A stretch of 64,000 nucleotides of DNA from Flavobacterium amnicola (GCF_004122165.1 NZ_SBKO01000001.1:558001-622000); one strand, 5' to 3'. Shown: positions 19,424 to 27,979, counted from the first letter of the stretch. The notes: generated by a model not told the origin, from the sequence alone. Program-made: numbers and translations.

Positions 19424-20572
19424 TTAAGCTAAGGCTTGCTTTAAATCTTCTATTAAATCTTCTACATCTTCAATTCCTACACTCAAACGAACTAGATCAT
19501 CCGTAATTCCGATTTCTTTTCGTTTGTCTTCTGGTATCGAAGCATGGGTCATTAACGCTGGATGATTCGCTAATGATTCTACGCCTCCTAATGATTCTGC
19601 CAAAGTAAACACGTTTACTTTTTCTAAAAACGAAATGGCATCTTCTTTTTTACCGGTTTTAAAAGTAAAAGTTACCATTCCTCCAAAACCACCAATCATT
19701 TGTTTTTTGGCAATTTCATGAAACGGATGGTTTTCCAAACCTGGGTAATACACACGTTCCACTTTTGGATGGTTTTGTAAAAATTCGGCCACTTTTGCTC
19801 CGTTTTCACAATGACGTTGTACGCGTAAGTGTAACGTTTTAATTCCTCTTAATACCAAGAACGAATCTTGTGGACCTAACGTTGCTCCTGTTGCAAATTG
19901 TTTGAAATGCAATTCTTCCCCTAACGCTTTATCTTTAATGATCAAGGCACCTGCAATGACATCACTATGCCCTCCTAAATATTTGGTCGCCGAATGCATT
20001 ACGATATCAGCTCCTAAATCTAAGGGTTTTTGCAGGTATGGAGTTGCAAACGTATTGTCAACCGCAAACAAAATGTTGTGTTTTTTAGTGATTTGTGCAA
20101 TAGCCTCAATATCGGCTAATTTCATTAACGGGTTGGTAGGGGTTTCTACCCAAACCAATTTAGTGTTTTCATTGATCAACTTTTGGAAGCCATCCAAATC
20201 GTTCATATCTACAAAATGGAATTTTATTCCACTGTCTTTATACAAACGAGTAAACAACCTATAAGTACCTCCGTATAAATCGTCCATGGCAATGATTTCA
20301 TCACCTGCTTTAAACAAGCGAAGCAAACAATCTGTCGCTGCAAGACCTGATGAAAAGGCCAATCCTCTTGCTCCATTTTCGATACTTGCCAACGCATTTT
20401 CCAAAGCCGTTCGTGTCGGGTTGGCCGCACGAGAATATTCATACTCTGGATTTAATGGTTTTCCTGGGCTGGTTTGTACAAACGTTGACGTTTGATACAC
20501 CGGAGGCATTACTGCTCCTGTGCTTGGGTCATGGTGTTGCCCACCATGTATGGTTTTTGTATTGAATTTCAT
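19424..20572 (-). CDS. cystathionine gamma-synthase/lyase (Cys/Met metabolism PLP enzyme)
   Basis: Transsulfuration-family PLP enzyme of 382 aa. The cofactor lysine is Lys197 in HSATKYLGGHSDVIAG. The N-terminal KFNTKTIHGGQHHDPSTGAVMPPVYQTST and the tyrosine/arginine-containing EYEYSRAANPTR bind PLP phosphate across the dimer. Sequence alone does not separate cystathionine gamma-synthase (MetB) from gamma-lyase, and no flanking gene of the pathway helps. Gamma-synthase is the usual flavobacterial label. A -7 box lies about 20 bases upstream of the ATG. Confidence 0.88.
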   Translation of the reverse strand: MKFNTKTIHGGQHHDPSTGAVMPPVYQTSTFVQTSPGKPLNPEYEYSRAANPTRTALENALASIENGARGLAFSSGLAATDCLLRLFKAGDEIIAMDDLYGGTYRLFTRLYKDSGIKFHFVDMNDLDGFQKLINENTKLVWVETPTNPLMKLADIEAIAQITKKHNILFAVDNTFATPYLQKPLDLGADIVMHSATKYLGGHSDVIAGALIIKDKALGEELHFKQFATGATLGPQDSFLVLRGIKTLHLRVQRHCENGAKVAEFLQNHPKVERVYYPGLENHPFHEIAKKQMIGGFGGMVTFTFKTGKKEDAISFLEKVNVFTLAESLGGVESLANHPALMTHASIPEDKRKEIGITDDLVRLSVGIEDVEDLIEDLKQALA

Positions 20573-20589
20573 TCTACTTATTTTTTTTA

Positions 20590-20597
20590 CAAATTTA
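20590..20597 (-). promoter_or_regulatory. -7 box for the transsulfuration enzyme gene
   Basis: TAAATTTG on the minus strand, an exact consensus match just upstream of the ATG at 20572. The leader would be very short. Confidence 0.55.
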
Positions 20598-20619
20598 TTC
20601 TAAAAAAGTGATTTGATAC

Positions 20620-21078
20620 TTATAAAAACTTACGAATTTGCATCATAATCCCGGTGTGTAAAGCCTCGTGGTAGTTGTTAAATTCCATCGCGGCTTTTGC
20701 ATTTTTTATGACAAAACCAACACCTGTGGTGAATTCCATGTATTCCCCGAAAATATCGTTGGCGAAATCTTCTTTGGTTTGCTCTAATGTCGAAAACAAC
20801 AATTCTTTGATTTCGTTTACTTCTTCCTGAGTAATTTCTCCTTCTGGTTTTGTGCCTTTTTTATAAGTTTCTACCATTTCATCTGAAATCATCATCGGCA
20901 AACCAGATAAATTATACACCAGCATTTGTTGTACCGTTACGATATGACCAATATTCCAAATTAGGTTATTCGAAAATCCTTCGGGTATTTTATTCAATTG
21001 TTCCAAAGTGTGGTTTTCTAAAAATTGTAACAGCATTTTTCTGCTGGTGTGGTTGATTTCAAAAGTTGATTGCATCAT
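20620..21078 (-). CDS. DinB-family protein
   Basis: A four-helix-bundle metalloprotein of 152 aa from the DinB/YfiT superfamily. The three histidines expected to bind the metal are visible: His45 (IWNIGHIV), His137 and His141 (NNYHEALHTG). Many family members act as thiol-dependent S-transferases (bacillithiol and similar), though most are uncharacterised and the substrate here is unknown. A start at the second Met is equally possible. It lies 5 bases after the thioesterase gene and is probably co-transcribed with it. Confidence 0.85.
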   Translation of the reverse strand: MMQSTFEINHTSRKMLLQFLENHTLEQLNKIPEGFSNNLIWNIGHIVTVQQMLVYNLSGLPMMISDEMVETYKKGTKPEGEITQEEVNEIKELLFSTLEQTKEDFANDIFGEYMEFTTGVGFVIKNAKAAMEFNNYHEALHTGIMMQIRKFL

Positions 21079-21083
21079 TTTGT

Positions 21084-21521
21084 TTATAAGGTTACAAAAT
21101 CATTTGTTTTAGGAAAAGCATTCATGACTTCTTGTACAATTTCAGGAGTTGGTGTTGCCAATTTTCTCAGCTTGGTGTCCATCCAAGCCCCATCAACACT
21201 GATTACCGCACAAAGCTCTTCTTTGTCGTTTTTTAATTCGTGAACAATGGTCCAACGAGAAGCGTCTGCTCGCATTTTCCCCATTTTTGTACTAATGGTT
21301 ATGGTGTCATTAAGATGAATTTCTTTTCTGAAAATACATTCTTCGCGAAACAAAATCGGACCAAATTGCTGCTGTTGCATCAGTTTCATTGTGAGACCAT
21401 GTTGCTCTAAAACTTCAATACGGTGTTGTGCTCCAAAATCGTAATAAGCACTGTGTCGCATATGAAAATTCGGATCTAAGTCAGACCAACGAATTGAAAT
21501 TTCTTTTGTAAAAACACCCAT
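21084..21521 (-). CDS. hotdog-fold acyl-CoA thioesterase
   Basis: A 145-aa 4HBT-type thioesterase. The start EISIRWSDLDPNFHMRHSAYYDFG holds the characteristic (W/Y)xDxDxxxHxxN/H-like motif, with the catalytic Asp in the SDLDPNFH stretch. The middle and end (TKMGKMRADASRWTIVHEL, ISVDGAWMDTKLRKLATP) are normal for the YbgC/FadM-like group. It should hydrolyse an acyl-CoA thioester, with chain length unknown. It is first gene of a pair with the DinB protein, with a -7 box shortly upstream. Confidence 0.85.
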   Translation of the reverse strand: MGVFTKEISIRWSDLDPNFHMRHSAYYDFGAQHRIEVLEQHGLTMKLMQQQQFGPILFREECIFRKEIHLNDTITISTKMGKMRADASRWTIVHELKNDKEELCAVISVDGAWMDTKLRKLATPTPEIVQEVMNAFPKTNDFVTL

Positions 21522-21537
21522 CTGTAAAAAATTTACT

Positions 21538-21545
21538 CAAAAATA
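21538..21545 (-). promoter_or_regulatory. -7 box for the thioesterase-dinB pair
   Basis: TATTTTTG on the minus strand, 17 bases before the thioesterase ATG. It is an exact TAnnTTTG match with no clear -33. Confidence 0.5.
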
Positions 21546-21608
21546 AAGAGAATAATTGGCTTTAATGAAACTCGAACATTTAATTTAAATCTATTTTAAC
21601 GAAAACCG

Positions 21609-21616
21609 TACTTTTG
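21609..21616 (+). promoter_or_regulatory. -7 box for the arsC-like gene
   Basis: TACTTTTG, an exact match, 28 bases before the ATG at 21644. It overlaps the frame that would begin at the ATG at 21614 and so argues for the downstream start. Confidence 0.55.
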
Positions 21617-21643
21617 CAATGTGAACGACTTAAAAACATCCTA

Positions 21644-22000
21644 ATGAACAAAATATATTTTCTTGCTTCATGCGACACCTGTCGTAAAATCATCAAATCA
21701 TTGCCCAATACCGATACATTAACTTTTATCGATATTCGTCAAAATCCAATTTCAGAAACCGATTTAGAAGAAATGTACCAACTTTCCGGTAGTTACGAAG
21801 CGCTGTTCAGTAAAAAAGCACAGTTGTACAAATCGATGGATTTGAAAAACAAAAACCTTCAAGAAGCCGATTTTAAAAAATACCTTTTAGAACATTATAC
21901 CTTCTTGAGCCGTCCCGTTGTTATTTTTAACAATGAAATTTTCATTGGCAATACACAACCCAATATTCTAAAATTAACGAAAGCCTTACAAAGTGTCTAA
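21644..22000 (+). CDS. ArsC/Spx-family thioredoxin-fold protein
   Basis: A 118-aa protein of the arsenate reductase/Spx/YffB group. The redox motif is Cys10-Asp-Thr-Cys13 near the start (FLASCDTCRKI). The remainder, with LFSKKAQLYKSMDLK and FLSRPVVIFNNEIFIGN, is the helical insert and cis-Pro region of the family. Whether it reduces arsenate is unknown, because the flanking genes are not arsenic genes. The ATG at 21644 is preferred over one at 21614 because of the -7 box. The stop overlaps the next gene by 8 bases. Confidence 0.85.
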   Translation: MNKIYFLASCDTCRKIIKSLPNTDTLTFIDIRQNPISETDLEEMYQLSGSYEALFSKKAQLYKSMDLKNKNLQEADFKKYLLEHYTFLSRPVVIFNNEIFIGNTQPNILKLTKALQSV

Positions 22001-22883
22001 AAGAAATTGGGCGCTAGTAGCCGCAACCTTAGTCTCCATTATTTACGGAGTAACGTTTACCATTGCTAAAGATGTAATGCCCAAACATATCGATGCTTTC
22101 GGATTTATTTTCTTGCGGGTTGGAGGCTCGATGTTGCTATTTTGGTTGGCTACTTTGTTTGTCAAAACTGAAAAAATTGAAAAAGCAGATTTCCCAAGAA
22201 TCATCGCCGCTTCTTTCTTTGGTATTGCTTTCAACATGCTTACTTTTTTCAAAGGACTGAGTTATACTTCTCCTATTATGGGTGCCGTTTTGATGGTGAC
22301 CACCCCTATGATTGTATTGGTTTTATCCGCCATTCTGATTAAAGAACGTATGGAAAACCGCAAAATCATCGGAATACTTTTGGGTCTTGCGGGTACTATT
22401 ACATTGATACTTTATGGAAAATCGATGATCAATGCTCCGAATGCTACGCTAGGAAATATTCTCGTATTTGTTAATGCGGTTTCCTATGGTTTTTACCTTA
22501 TCATCGTGAAAAAGTTAATGGACAAATACAAGGCACTTTCTTTTGTAAAATGGATTTATTTCTTTGGCTTTTTGATGGTGATCCCGTTTGGATGGAATGA
22601 ATTTCAAGCGGTAGAATGGGCAACAGTTCCATCTTCTGCTTATCTTAAAATTGGTTTTGTGGTCGTTTTTTCCACCTTCTTGACTTATTTATTGAATCTA
22701 CTTTCGATGAAAGAATTAAAACCCACTACGGTAGCGGTGTTTATCTATTTACAGCCCTTATTCGCTTCCATTTTTGCCATCGGATTGGGAAAAGACGAGT
22801 TGAGTTGGGTGAAAATTGGTTCGGCCTTACTAATTTTTGTTGGGGTGTATTTGGTAACTATTAAGCCCCGAATTCACGAATAA
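21993..22883 (+). CDS. EamA/DMT-family transporter
   Basis: Ten-helix inner-membrane transporter of 296 aa from the drug/metabolite transporter superfamily, with two EamA repeats. The first runs from WALVAATLVSIIYGVTFTIAK to about residue 140. The second begins near NILVFVNAVSYGFYLIIVKKLM and includes the typical LKPTTVAVFIYLQPLFASIFA of helix 9. The substrate cannot be inferred. It begins inside the end of the arsC-like gene. Confidence 0.88.
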   Translation: MSKRNWALVAATLVSIIYGVTFTIAKDVMPKHIDAFGFIFLRVGGSMLLFWLATLFVKTEKIEKADFPRIIAASFFGIAFNMLTFFKGLSYTSPIMGAVLMVTTPMIVLVLSAILIKERMENRKIIGILLGLAGTITLILYGKSMINAPNATLGNILVFVNAVSYGFYLIIVKKLMDKYKALSFVKWIYFFGFLMVIPFGWNEFQAVEWATVPSSAYLKIGFVVVFSTFLTYLLNLLSMKELKPTTVAVFIYLQPLFASIFAIGLGKDELSWVKIGSALLIFVGVYLVTIKPRIHE

Positions 22884-22963
22884 TTTTCATTGCAATTGAC
22901 ATTGATTATTGCAATTTAACAGACTCCAAACTTTTATTTATCTTTACGCCTTATTTTACAACT

Positions 22964-23824
22964 ATGATACAATCGATGACTGGCTTTGGGAAAGCAACTT
23001 TGCAATTACCAACCAAAAAAATAACAGTAGAAATCAAATCCTTAAACAGCAAAGGTTTAGACTTAAATACAAGAATGCCTTCGGTGTATCGTGAAATGGA
23101 ATTGGGGTTACGCAACCAAATTTCACAACAATTAGAACGTGGAAAAGTAGATTTCTCCTTGTACATCGAAGTAACTGGTGAGGAAACTTCCACCAAAGTG
23201 AATGCGCCCATTGTAAAAGCGTATATCGCTCAAATGCGTGACATTTTACCCGACGCCGATAACACTGAATTAATGAAAATGGCCGTTCGTATGCCTGATG
23301 CGTTAAAAACAGAACGTGACGAAATTGACGAAAACGAATGGAAACATATTCAAATGGTAATTAATGAAGCACTGGTAGCGATCAATCAATTCAGAAAAGA
23401 TGAAGGACTGTCATTAGAAACGGAATTCAATACCCGAATAAACAATATTCGCTCCCTGATGAACGAAGCCGTTTCCTATGATGCAGAACGAGTAGATACG
23501 GTTAAAAACAGATTGCGTACCGCATTGGAGGAATTAAAAACCAACGTAGATGAAAATCGTTTCGAACAGGAACTGATTTTTTATCTTGAAAAATATGATA
23601 TCACCGAAGAAAAAGTTCGCTTGGGAAATCACTTGGATTATTTTATTGAAACCTTAAACGGAAAAGAAGCCAACGGCCGTAAATTAGGTTTTATTACCCA
23701 AGAAATGGGACGTGAAATCAACACCATGGGATCTAAATCCAACCATACTGAAATGCAAAAATTAGTAGTGCAAATGAAAGATGAGTTGGAAAAAATTAAG
23801 GAGCAGGTTCTTAATGTATTATAA
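22964..23824 (+). CDS. yicC: YicC-family endoribonuclease
   Basis: A 286-aa YicC/YloC protein, a family shown in E. coli to be an endoribonuclease that affects RNA turnover. The N-terminus MIQSMTGFGKA is the family signature. The C-terminal half carries the conserved RFEQELIFYLEKYDITEEKVRLGNH and GRKLGFITQEMGREINTMGSKS segments. It is followed by guanylate kinase, a conserved gene order in many bacteria. The 58-base gap to gmk holds a short palindromic repeat. Confidence 0.92.
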   Translation: MIQSMTGFGKATLQLPTKKITVEIKSLNSKGLDLNTRMPSVYREMELGLRNQISQQLERGKVDFSLYIEVTGEETSTKVNAPIVKAYIAQMRDILPDADNTELMKMAVRMPDALKTERDEIDENEWKHIQMVINEALVAINQFRKDEGLSLETEFNTRINNIRSLMNEAVSYDAERVDTVKNRLRTALEELKTNVDENRFEQELIFYLEKYDITEEKVRLGNHLDYFIETLNGKEANGRKLGFITQEMGREINTMGSKSNHTEMQKLVVQMKDELEKIKEQVLNVL

Positions 23825-23830
23825 TATTTA

Positions 23831-23868
23831 GCCACGAATACACGAATCAATCTTTAATCATTCGTGGC
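23831..23868. repeat. palindrome GCCACGAAT...ATTCGTGGC between yicC and gmk
   Basis: A perfect 9-bp inverted repeat (23831-23839 and 23860-23868), with a second ACACGAAT word inside. It is not followed by a T-run on the plus strand, so it is not a standard terminator. It resembles the dispersed 'CCACGAATACACGAAT' word repeats I know from flavobacterial gaps. Confidence 0.6.
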
Positions 23869-23882
23869 AAAAAAACACTGTA

Positions 23883-24458
23883 ATGAAACAAGGTAAATTA
23901 ATCGTTTTCTCGGCGCCATCAGGCTCCGGAAAAACTACTATAGTAAGACATTTATTGGGAATTGACGAATTGAATTTAGAATTCTCCATTTCGGCGGCAA
24001 CACGTGCCCCGCGTGGCGAAGAAATTTCAGGCAAAGACTATTATTTCATGTCAATTCATGATTTCAAACAACACATCAAAGCGGAAGATTTCGTAGAATG
24101 GGAAGAAGTATATCGCGATAACTTTTACGGCACTTTAAAAACCGAAGTAGAACGCATTTGGGCTTTGGGTAAAAATGTTATTTTCGATATTGATGTGGCA
24201 GGTGGACTGCGTATCAAATCGAAATTCCCGGAGCAAACCCTTGCCGTCTTCGTAAAACCTCCGAGTGTAGACGAATTAAAACGCCGTTTAAAAGAACGCT
24301 CTACCGAAAGTGATGATAAAATCAACATGCGTATTGCCAAAGCACACGTAGAATTGGCTACCGCACCACAATTTGACGTAATCATAAAAAATTACGATTT
24401 GGATGTGGCAAAAGAAGAGGCACATCAGTTAGTAAAGAATTTTATCGAAAAATCATAA
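23883..24458 (+). CDS. gmk: guanylate kinase
   Basis: Phosphorylates GMP to GDP using ATP. At 191 aa it has normal length. The P-loop is APSGSGKTT near residues 11-19. The GMP-binding part includes SISAATRAPRGEEISGKDYYF, with conserved Ser/Arg/Arg/Tyr positions. The lid region RLKERSTESDDKINMRIAKA follows. It sits in the conserved order yicC-gmk-nadD on one strand. Confidence 0.97.
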   Translation: MKQGKLIVFSAPSGSGKTTIVRHLLGIDELNLEFSISAATRAPRGEEISGKDYYFMSIHDFKQHIKAEDFVEWEEVYRDNFYGTLKTEVERIWALGKNVIFDIDVAGGLRIKSKFPEQTLAVFVKPPSVDELKRRLKERSTESDDKINMRIAKAHVELATAPQFDVIIKNYDLDVAKEEAHQLVKNFIEKS

Positions 24459-24459
24459 C

Positions 24460-24485
24460 GATTGCTTCGCCAAACTCGCAATGAC
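24460..24485. repeat. GATTGCTTCG...CTCGCAATGAC repeat, copy 1
   Basis: GATTGCTTCGCCAAA followed by CTCGCAATGAC fills the gap between gmk and nadD exactly. A second copy with the same two arms is at 29572-29595. The arms ATTGC/GCAAT are complementary. This is a widespread bacterial intergenic repeat type. Confidence 0.75.
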
Positions 24486-25067
24486 ATGAAAATAGGATTG
24501 TATTTCGGAACCTTTAATCCCATTCACATTGGGCACTTAATCATTGCTAATCATATGGCAGAGCATTCCGATTTGGATCAAATTTGGATGGTGGTCACAC
24601 CACACAATCCGCACAAACAGAAAAGCACCTTATTAGACGATTACCATCGCTTGCATATGGTGCATTTGGCTACCGAAGATTTTCCCAAATTAAAGCCTTC
24701 CGATATTGAGTTCAAATTGCCACAACCCAATTATACGGTCAATACTTTAGCCCATTTACAAGAGAAATATCCACAACATGCGTTTGCTTTAATTATGGGT
24801 GAGGACAATTTGAATTCGCTTCACAAATGGAAAAACTACGAAGTGATTGTAAACAACCACGATATTTATGTGTATCCACGATTGCATTCGGGAGAAATGG
24901 ACAATCAATTTACGAATCATCCTAACATTCATAAAGTTGCGGCACCGGTGGTTGAATTGTCCTCCACATTTATCCGCGAAAGCATCAAAAATAAGAAAAA
25001 CGTCATCCCAATGCTTCCTCATAAAGTATGGGACTATGTGGAGCACAATTTGTTTTATACGAAGTAG
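24486..25067 (+). CDS. nadD: nicotinate-nucleotide adenylyltransferase
   Basis: Makes deamido-NAD from nicotinate mononucleotide and ATP in NAD synthesis. The nucleotidyltransferase signature GTFNPIHIGHL is at residues 8-18, and the second signature (SSTFIRESIKN) lies near the C-terminus. The frame is open from 24462, but the extra eight codons fall entirely in the intergenic repeat. The ATG at 24486 (MKIGLYFGTFNP, 193 aa) is therefore the real start. It follows gmk closely. Confidence 0.95.
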   Translation: MKIGLYFGTFNPIHIGHLIIANHMAEHSDLDQIWMVVTPHNPHKQKSTLLDDYHRLHMVHLATEDFPKLKPSDIEFKLPQPNYTVNTLAHLQEKYPQHAFALIMGEDNLNSLHKWKNYEVIVNNHDIYVYPRLHSGEMDNQFTNHPNIHKVAAPVVELSSTFIRESIKNKKNVIPMLPHKVWDYVEHNLFYTK

Positions 25068-25072
25068 TAGTA

Positions 25073-25624
25073 ATGCAAAATTTTGAAATTGAAAAGCTGA
25101 TTGAAAAGCAACCTAAAAAGAAAAATTCGGTAATCAATTTTATATTTGACAACCCCTACTTTGTTAGATCATCTGAATATGGTTCAACTATAAAAAAATA
25201 TAGTGAAGAAATAATTTTTAGTAATACTGGTTCCGACAACTATTTCTATTTTGTAATTGGATTTTTTACTTTACTATTTGGATTACGTTCTTTTGAAGAT
25301 TTATTTAGTAGATATATTGTACTAGGCTTGTTGCTAATTTTGATAATTCTTATTGGGTATAATAAAACTAAAAAATTGGAAGAGATTAAAATTTCTGAAG
25401 AAAGAATTGAAATTAATAAAACTATATTTCTTTGGAATCAAATATATGATTATGGTTTCACGATAGTTCCAAAAAGTAAAACTTCTGATTACCAACTTGA
25501 AATCTTCACAATATCTGGTAAGAAAGAGAGTTTCGGTTTATTCAATTATTTTAACCCTGAAGAAATTATTGAAACTATGAACTTTTTTAGAAACAGATAT
25601 AGTTCAAATCGGAATCATTCTTAA
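25073..25624 (+). CDS. unknown protein with two membrane helices
   Basis: I do not recognise this 183-aa protein. It has a basic, lysine-rich N-terminal part and two adjacent hydrophobic helices (YFYFVIGFFTLLFGL and YIVLGLLLILIILIGY, about residues 57-98). A soluble beta-rich tail resembles a small PH-like or bPH_2-type membrane-bound domain (weak guess). The ATG at 25073 lies 5 bases after the nadD stop, while the upstream ATG at 25028 would overlap nadD. The gene looks more AT-rich than its neighbours and may be a lineage-restricted insertion between nadD and the dehydrogenase gene. Confidence 0.65.
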   Translation: MQNFEIEKLIEKQPKKKNSVINFIFDNPYFVRSSEYGSTIKKYSEEIIFSNTGSDNYFYFVIGFFTLLFGLRSFEDLFSRYIVLGLLLILIILIGYNKTKKLEEIKISEERIEINKTIFLWNQIYDYGFTIVPKSKTSDYQLEIFTISGKKESFGLFNYFNPEEIIETMNFFRNRYSSNRNHS

Positions 25625-25638
25625 CAAACCTTTATCAA

Positions 25639-25666
25639 TTGTTCCGAAGAAACTTCCTTAACTTTA
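25639..25666 (+). promoter_or_regulatory. possible promoter of the alcohol dehydrogenase gene
   Basis: TTG (25639-25641), a 17-base spacer and TAACTTTA (25659-25666), with one mismatch in the last base of the -7 box, about 20 bases before the ATG. Confidence 0.45.
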
Positions 25667-25686
25667 AGCTTTTAAATTTTTAAGCT

Positions 25687-26853
25687 ATGTTAAACTTCGA
25701 ACTATACAATCCGACCAATTATATTTTTGGCAAAGGACAAACCGCAAAAATCTCCGAACTCATTCCGCAAAACAGCAAAGTCCTATTGGCGTATGGCGGT
25801 GGAAGCATTTTCAAAAATGGGGTTTACGAACAGGTAAAATTAGCACTTTCTAATTTTGAAGTGGTGGAATTCGGCGGTATCGAACCCAATCCGCGTTATG
25901 AAACTTTAATGAAAGCGGTTGCGATTATTCGCGAACAAAAAATTGATTTCATTTTAGCGGTCGGCGGCGGAAGTGTCATTGATGGCGTAAAATTCATTTC
26001 GGCTGCTGTCAAATTTGAAGGCAACCCAAAAGATATTCTTCACAAACGATTATTAATAAAAGAGTTGTCTCAAGTCATTCCTTTCGGAACCGTATTAACT
26101 TTACCGGCAACAGGTTCGGAAATGAATTCGGGAGCAGTAATCACTATTGATGAAACCCAAGAAAAATTATCTTTTGGCGGAAGTGCTTTGTTTCCGAAAT
26201 TCTCAATTTGCGATCCAACTGTTATCGCCTCTTTACCCATAAGACAAATCCAAAATGGGATTGTAGATGCTTATACCCACGTGTTGGAGCAATATTTAAC
26301 CTATCCACACGATGCCATGTTACAAGACCGAATTGCCGAAGGGATTTTACAGACCTTAGTCGAAATTGGTCCTGCAGTAGTCGAAAATCCATCCGATTAT
26401 AAATTAGCGGCGAACTATATGTGGTGCGCGACGATGGCTTTGAATGGATTGATCCAAAAAGGCGTTCCTTCCGATTGGGCGACGCACATGATTGGACATG
26501 AATTGACCGCCTTGTATGAAATTGATCACGCAAGAACTTTGGCGATTATCGGTCCGAACTTATACCGTGTAATGTTTGACACCAAAAAAGAAAAATTGGT
26601 GCAATACGGCGAAAGAGTATTCAACATCTCTGGAAATTCAGTAGAAGACAAAGCCGAACAAGCCATTGAAAAAACAGTCGAATTTTTACATGCCATGGGC
26701 ATGCAAACCAAACTTTCGGAAAATACCAACGACTATCAAAAAACAGCCGATTTTATTGTGAATCGTTTCGAAGAACGCGGTTGGAAAGCGCTAGGAGAAA
26801 AACAAAACATCACGCCAGAAAAAGTGAGAGCGATTGTGGAAATGAGTTATTAA
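25687..26853 (+). CDS. iron-type alcohol dehydrogenase, YqhD-like
   Basis: NADPH-dependent aldehyde reductase/alcohol dehydrogenase of 388 aa, closest to E. coli YqhD. Metal ligands fall at the same positions as in YqhD: Asp194 and His198 (GIVDAYTHVLEQY), His267 (DWATHMIGHEL) and His281 (EIDHARTLA). The cofactor loop YGGGS is at 36-40 and the second AVGGGSVIDG at 91-100. YqhD-type enzymes detoxify short-chain aldehydes from lipid peroxidation and glycation. The metal is Zn in YqhD, so the family name is not proof of iron. It is followed by two hairpins. Confidence 0.93.
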   Translation: MLNFELYNPTNYIFGKGQTAKISELIPQNSKVLLAYGGGSIFKNGVYEQVKLALSNFEVVEFGGIEPNPRYETLMKAVAIIREQKIDFILAVGGGSVIDGVKFISAAVKFEGNPKDILHKRLLIKELSQVIPFGTVLTLPATGSEMNSGAVITIDETQEKLSFGGSALFPKFSICDPTVIASLPIRQIQNGIVDAYTHVLEQYLTYPHDAMLQDRIAEGILQTLVEIGPAVVENPSDYKLAANYMWCATMALNGLIQKGVPSDWATHMIGHELTALYEIDHARTLAIIGPNLYRVMFDTKKEKLVQYGERVFNISGNSVEDKAEQAIEKTVEFLHAMGMQTKLSENTNDYQKTADFIVNRFEERGWKALGEKQNITPEKVRAIVEMSY

Positions 26854-26860
26854 TATTTGT

Positions 26861-26899
26861 TTTATACCTGTCTGGTTTTAGAAATCAGACAGGTATAAA
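26861..26899 (+). terminator. terminator of the alcohol dehydrogenase gene
   Basis: TTTATACCTGTCTG and CAGACAGGTATAAA form a 14-bp perfect stem with an 11-base loop directly after the stop codon. Confidence 0.75.
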
Positions 26900-26907
26900 A
26901 ATTCAGA

Positions 26908-26940
26908 AGGCGCTCCTAGAATAAATCCTTAGAGCGCCTT
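26908..26940 (-). terminator. terminator of the convergent lipoprotein gene
   Basis: AAGGCGCTC and GAGCGCCTT form a 9-bp stem 8 bases after the first hairpin. On the minus strand a TTTTTAT stretch follows. The two hairpins stand side by side, one for each convergent gene. Confidence 0.7.
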
Positions 26941-26989
26941 CCTACTAAACACCAAAAACAAAACGTAATTAACTTAACTTTATTTATAT

Positions 26990-27913
26990 TTATTTAACTA
27001 ACTCTTTTTTTACGAATTCTTTTCTTAATGTGGTATCACTTTTACTTCTAACGGCCGATTGTCGTAAATATTGTATGAACCCTCTTCCAACAAATTCATA
27101 GGTCGTGCCACTAGCATTGTGATACAATCGAATGCGACTGTCATTAATAACGCTAAGAGTAAACGATTCATTGCCCCAAAAATCATAATCTAGTGTTAAA
27201 ATTTTAGTATAAGGGTTTGAAGTATTATAAACGCCATACAATCCAGTAAAATCCCAGTAGATATTATTGACATTTGTGCCAGGTGCATCTTGTGATGAAC
27301 GGAAGTTGTTATCGCTACCTCCCGCCATAAATTGAAGGAAATGCTCGTGATCAAAATCATTCAATGCGCCTACATTACTGGTATACACTTTTTCCCAAGC
27401 TTTGTATTCTTGTAAAAAGTAATGAATATTATCATTAAACAATTTATTATAATCGAAAGCACTTCTTTGATATCCATTTAAATAATAGGCCGTATTTTGA
27501 CGACGGTCATACAATTTAATTCGGTTGGCAGCCAATTGATACACTTCCAAATCATAAGCTCCATACACATCGTGATACACGCGAATGGCTTTTGAAAAAT
27601 AATCATAATACCCCACTCGAATGCCAAAACCATCACCAGTAACACCAATTCCTGCTAAGTTATTATTCGCATACAAATCGCCATGTAAAAACGAAATCGT
27701 AAATGCTCTGGTTAAGAAAGGTACATCACCATTTCCTGTTGTCGCATCATAGTCTACATACCACAAATTATAGCCTTCCATTAACTGAGGTAACGAAATT
27801 CCATTATCCACATAATGGCCTGCATAATTGTCTTCCACAATAACATCTGCTGTACATGAAGCAAACAAAAAAGGCGAAATCATCGCAATCAGAAGTAATT
27901 TTATCGTTTTCAT
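26990..27913 (-). CDS. lipoprotein of unknown function
   Basis: A 307-aa protein with a signal peptide and lipobox LFASC (Cys20), so it is likely anchored in the outer membrane facing the periplasm or the outside. The mature part is rich in Tyr, Asn and Asp. It includes NLWYVDYDATTGNGDVPFL, FTISFLHGDLYANNNLAGIG and YDLEVYQLAANRIKLYDRR, suggesting beta-sheet repeats, but I see no enzyme motif. Some similar flavobacterial lipoproteins carry the implausible name nicotinic acid mononucleotide adenyltransferase, and no nucleotidyltransferase motif is present here. Confidence 0.75.
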   Translation of the reverse strand: MKTIKLLLIAMISPFLFASCTADVIVEDNYAGHYVDNGISLPQLMEGYNLWYVDYDATTGNGDVPFLTRAFTISFLHGDLYANNNLAGIGVTGDGFGIRVGYYDYFSKAIRVYHDVYGAYDLEVYQLAANRIKLYDRRQNTAYYLNGYQRSAFDYNKLFNDNIHYFLQEYKAWEKVYTSNVGALNDFDHEHFLQFMAGGSDNNFRSSQDAPGTNVNNIYWDFTGLYGVYNTSNPYTKILTLDYDFWGNESFTLSVINDSRIRLYHNASGTTYEFVGRGFIQYLRQSAVRSKSDTTLRKEFVKKELVK

Positions 27914-27971
27914 AATTCAAGGTTTTTATAGTTTCACTACTACCTATTCAATATGCGTGCCAAAAAATTAT

Positions 27972-27979
27972 TACCTTTG
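27972..27979 (+). promoter_or_regulatory. possible -7 box upstream of gpsA
   Basis: TACCTTTG, an exact consensus match. If used, the gpsA transcript starts near 27986 and carries the palindromic repeat at 28011-28080 in a roughly 105-base 5' UTR. Confidence 0.4.

Noticed and set aside
23831-23868. The palindrome after yicC as an intrinsic terminator.
   Set aside because: The right arm is followed by A's, not T's, on the plus strand, and the loop is long; a dispersed repeat explains it better.
25028-25072. An earlier ATG for the 183-aa membrane protein, overlapping nadD.
   Set aside because: It would overlap nadD by 40 bases with an N-terminus unlike the rest of the protein; the ATG at 25073 follows the nadD stop naturally.
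26990-27913. A nicotinate-nucleotide adenylyltransferase.
   Set aside because: No HxGH motif is present and the protein is a lipoprotein; the true nadD is at 24486-25067.
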